Below, one piece after another: positions 7,152 to 8,541 of a DNA stretch of 8,541 nt. Location of the stretch: assembly GCA_017450425.1 (NCBI GenBank), contig JAFSUV010000111.1:1-8541 (forward strand), read 5' to 3'. This DNA is from Kiritimatiellia bacterium (GTDB lineage Bacteria > Verrucomicrobiota > Kiritimatiellia > RFP12 > UBA3636). The notes under the pieces were generated by a model, which did no database searches, was not told where the DNA came from, and saw nothing but the letters and a program-made list of their open reading frames with translations. Numbering within the stretch: the first letter of the stretch is position 1; each line of letters starts with the position of its first letter. The position numbers and the translations under genes are program-made.

Positions 7152-7928
7152 CTAACGGATCACGCCGCGCTGCGTCGATTGGAAAAACTCGACGAGAGTC
7201 CGCACCTCCGGAATGTCCGGAATCGATTCGCGGATGGCCACGATGGCGTCGGAGACGTTGAGCCCGTCGTGGCAGAGCAGTTTGTAGCAGTCGCGCAGAG
7301 CCACCACGGTTTCGCGCTGGAAACCGCGGCGCGAGAGCCCGATGGTGTTGATGCCGTGGGCGGAGGCCGGATTGCCGTCGGTGATGAAATACGGCGCGGC
7401 GTCCTGCTTCAAAACCGTCCCGCCGCCGATCATCGCGTGCGTCCCGATGCGGACGAACTGGTGCACGCCGACGAGACCCGAAATCACGGCCCAGTCGCCG
7501 ACCGTCACTTCGCCCGCGAATTGCGAGGAGTTGGAGACGATCACGTGGTTGCCGAACACGCACCCGTGCGCCAGATGGCAGTAGGCCATGATGAGGCAGT
7601 CGTCGCCGAGGATGGTCGATTCGCCGTCCTTGGTGCCGCAGTTGACCGTCACGTACTCGCGCAGCACGCTGCGGGCGCCGACCTTCACGAAAGTGCGGTT
7701 GCCCTCGCGGAACTTGAGGTCTTGCGTCTTGCCGCCGATGTGCGCGAAGGGGAACACCTGGCAACCGGGGCCAAGGGACGTGCTGCCGTCGATCACCGCG
7801 TGGCTCTGCACCTCGCAGCCGTCGCCGAGCTCGACCTCCGGGCCGATCACGGCGTAGGGGCCGATCGATACGCCGGCGCCGATTTTGGCCTCTGGGGCGA
7901 CTATGGCCGTCGGATGGATGCTCGTCAT
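7152..7928 (-). CDS. lpxA: UDP-N-acetylglucosamine acyltransferase LpxA
   Basis: LpxA transfers a 3-hydroxyacyl chain from acyl carrier protein to UDP-GlcNAc, the first step of lipid A synthesis in the cytosol. The protein has 258 residues (E. coli LpxA has 262). It consists of left-handed beta-helix hexapeptide repeats from residue 4 to about 185 (for example IGAGVSIGPYAVIG), followed by the helical C-terminal domain ending TQRGVIR. The HLAH segment holds His118 and His121, matching E. coli His122 and catalytic His125. VHQF (155-158) and the GLSRRGF segment (about 200-206) are also conserved. ATG 7928 overlaps the fabZ stop as ATGA and has GAGGA 7 bases upstream. The frame extends to 7967, but those residues are not LpxA-like. 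Gly169 matches the E. coli hydrocarbon-ruler Gly173, which suggests a long (around C14) acyl chain. lpxD and lpxB are not adjacent. Confidence 0.97.
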   Translation of the reverse strand: MTSIHPTAIVAPEAKIGAGVSIGPYAVIGPEVELGDGCEVQSHAVIDGSTSLGPGCQVFPFAHIGGKTQDLKFREGNRTFVKVGARSVLREYVTVNCGTKDGESTILGDDCLIMAYCHLAHGCVFGNHVIVSNSSQFAGEVTVGDWAVISGLVGVHQFVRIGTHAMIGGGTVLKQDAAPYFITDGNPASAHGINTIGLSRRGFQRETVVALRDCYKLLCHDGLNVSDAIVAIRESIPDIPEVRTLVEFFQSTQRGVIR

Positions 7929-8395
7929 GCCTTTTTCCTCGGAGTGAGAAGGAACGAAAGGACGCACTCGGCCGCCGGCTTGCCGTCAACCGTGATCGCG
8001 CAGCGCGCCTTGCCCATGTTGCGGATGCGGTTCGTCAGCCACGTTTCAATGCGCAGGATGTCGCCCGGCACCACCATGCGGCGGAATTTCGCCTGCTCGA
8101 CGCCCATGAGGATGGTGTCGCACAGTCCGGCATCCTTGGCCAGCACGGTTTCGTCCGCCGACAGGCACATGAGGCCGCACGCCTGCGCCATCGTCTCGAT
8201 GAGCAGCACGCCGGGCATCACGGGATTGCCGGGGAAGTGCCCCTGGAAGAACGGCTCGTTCATCGACACGCATTTCTGCGCGACGAGATGCCTGCCGTCG
8301 TCGGACGCCTCGAGGACCTTGTCAACGAGGAGGAACGGGTAGCGGTGCGGCAAAAGCTGGAGGATTCGGTCGATACCGTACGAAGAAGTGGCCAT
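7925..8395 (-). CDS. fabZ: 3-hydroxyacyl-[acyl-carrier-protein] dehydratase FabZ
   Basis: FabZ dehydrates 3-hydroxyacyl-ACP in fatty-acid elongation, in the cytosol. The protein has 156 residues and a single hot-dog domain. The signature LLPHRYPFLLVDKV is at 14-27. The active-site segment FFQGHFPGNPVMPGVLLIE spans 49-67, with His53 and Glu67 as the catalytic pair. The ATG at 8395 gives the normal FabZ N-terminus; the open frame runs back to 8503, but that part overlaps the end of secA on the same strand. No clear Shine-Dalgarno precedes this ATG. The stop codon overlaps the lpxA start by 4 bases. The fabZ-lpxA pair is common in diderm bacteria, where both enzymes compete for 3-hydroxyacyl-ACP. 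Confidence 0.97.
   Translation of the reverse strand: MATSSYGIDRILQLLPHRYPFLLVDKVLEASDDGRHLVAQKCVSMNEPFFQGHFPGNPVMPGVLLIETMAQACGLMCLSADETVLAKDAGLCDTILMGVEQAKFRRMVVPGDILRIETWLTNRIRNMGKARCAITVDGKPAAECVLSFLLTPRKKA
7936..7940 (-). promoter_or_regulatory. Ribosome binding site of lpxA
   Basis: GAGGA lies 7 bases upstream of ATG 7928, inside the final codons of fabZ. It supports the ATG at 7928 over upstream in-frame starts. Confidence 0.7.
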
Positions 8396-8420
8396 GGCGT
8401 GATGTTTGCGAAACGCGGCG

Positions 8421-8426
8421 ATTCTA
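8421..8426 (-). promoter_or_regulatory. Possible -10 element for the fabZ operon
   Basis: TAGAAT on the minus strand matches the -10 consensus at 5 of 6 bases and lies in the 53-base gap between the secA stop and the fabZ start, next to a run of seven T. A convincing -35 is missing; the best candidate, TAGCCA, would need a 19-base spacer. If used, the leader would be only about 19 bases. The operon could equally be read through from secA. Confidence 0.25.
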
Positions 8427-8448
8427 TCAAAAAAACGGAATGCGGTGG

Positions 8449-8541
8449 CTAGGCGTAGCGCCCGTGGCAAAGTTTGTACTTTTTGCCGCTGCCGCACGGG
8501 CACGGGTCGTTGCGGCCGACTTTCTTCTCGGCGCGGAAAGG
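8449..8541 (-). CDS. secA: SecA C-terminus (partial, cut by window edge)
   Basis: The final 30 codons and TAG stop of a leftward gene are visible; its start lies beyond the right edge. The peptide contains VGRNDPCPCGSGKKYKLCHG, the SEC-C zinc-binding motif with the CXCX8CH ligand pattern. In SecA, the ATPase motor of Sec protein export, this motif forms the extreme C-terminus and binds SecB and phospholipid. The EKKVGRNDP lead-in and the end shortly after CHGR fit SecA closely. Other SEC-C proteins (for example YchJ-like or small SEC-C domain proteins) share the motif and cannot be fully excluded without the rest of the gene. Confidence 0.8.
   Translation of the reverse strand, partial: PFRAEKKVGRNDPCPCGSGKKYKLCHGRYA

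Noticed and set aside
6028..7155. 375-codon plus-strand frame opposite the secretin gene
   Set aside because: His/Arg-rich antisense product without motifs; the secretin on the other strand is complete.
7059..8342. 427-codon plus-strand frame opposite lpxA and fabZ
   Set aside because: It is antisense to two clearly functional genes, has no recognisable domain, and its composition mirrors the complementary strand. Long antisense frames are expected at this GC content.
8429..8470. Possible intrinsic terminator after secA (T run with nearby GGCG-CTA-CGCC)
   Set aside because: The stem is only 4 bp and is separated from the T run by about 16 bases, so it does not have terminator geometry.

Overview
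The window is GC-rich (roughly two thirds GC), densely packed bacterial chromosome. It encodes lipid A synthesis (LpxA), the FabZ dehydratase and an outer-membrane secretin, so the host is a Gram-negative-type (diderm) bacterium. Start codons are ATG or GTG, and several good Shine-Dalgarno sites are visible. The gene order (secA, fabZ-lpxA, a lone secretin, mnmA, then a folP-birA fusion) is not a standard proteobacterial one. It would fit the Verrucomicrobiota/Kiritimatiellota/Lentisphaerota group or an uncultured relative, but that placement is inference only.

Layout. Positions 1-212 hold an intergenic region with a good sigma70-type promoter, whose -35 and -10 elements each sit in a small palindrome. 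It reads rightward into a phosphomannomutase/phosphoglucomutase gene (213-1550), followed 7 bases later by a DMT/EamA-family transporter gene (1558-2493). Everything else is on the minus strand. Read from the right edge leftward it comprises: the last 30 codons of secA (SEC-C zinc motif, cut by the window edge), fabZ (8395-7925), lpxA (7928-7152), a GspD/PilQ-type secretin (7149-5152), mnmA (5111-3999), and a single ORF joining dihydropteroate synthase and biotin protein ligase (4002-2398). This leftward group converges on the transporter gene, and the two 3' ends overlap by 96 bp.

How the genes work together. fabZ through folP-birA look like one transcription unit: junctions are a 4-base ATGA overlap, a 2-base gap, a 40-base gap and a 4-base GTGA overlap. 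FabZ and LpxA both draw on the 3-hydroxyacyl-ACP pool, which explains their pairing. The secretin adds an outer-membrane channel. MnmA (tRNA thiolation), FolP (folate) and BirA (biotinylation of acetyl-CoA carboxylase, which feeds fatty-acid synthesis) are housekeeping functions.

Most notable points: the FolP-BirA fusion with almost no linker; an MnmA with a CXXC motif but tyrosine in place of the usual second catalytic cysteine; the tail-to-tail coding overlap; and the palindromic promoter ahead of the phosphohexomutase gene. I saw no tRNA, rRNA, CRISPR array, insertion sequence, phage gene or defence system.
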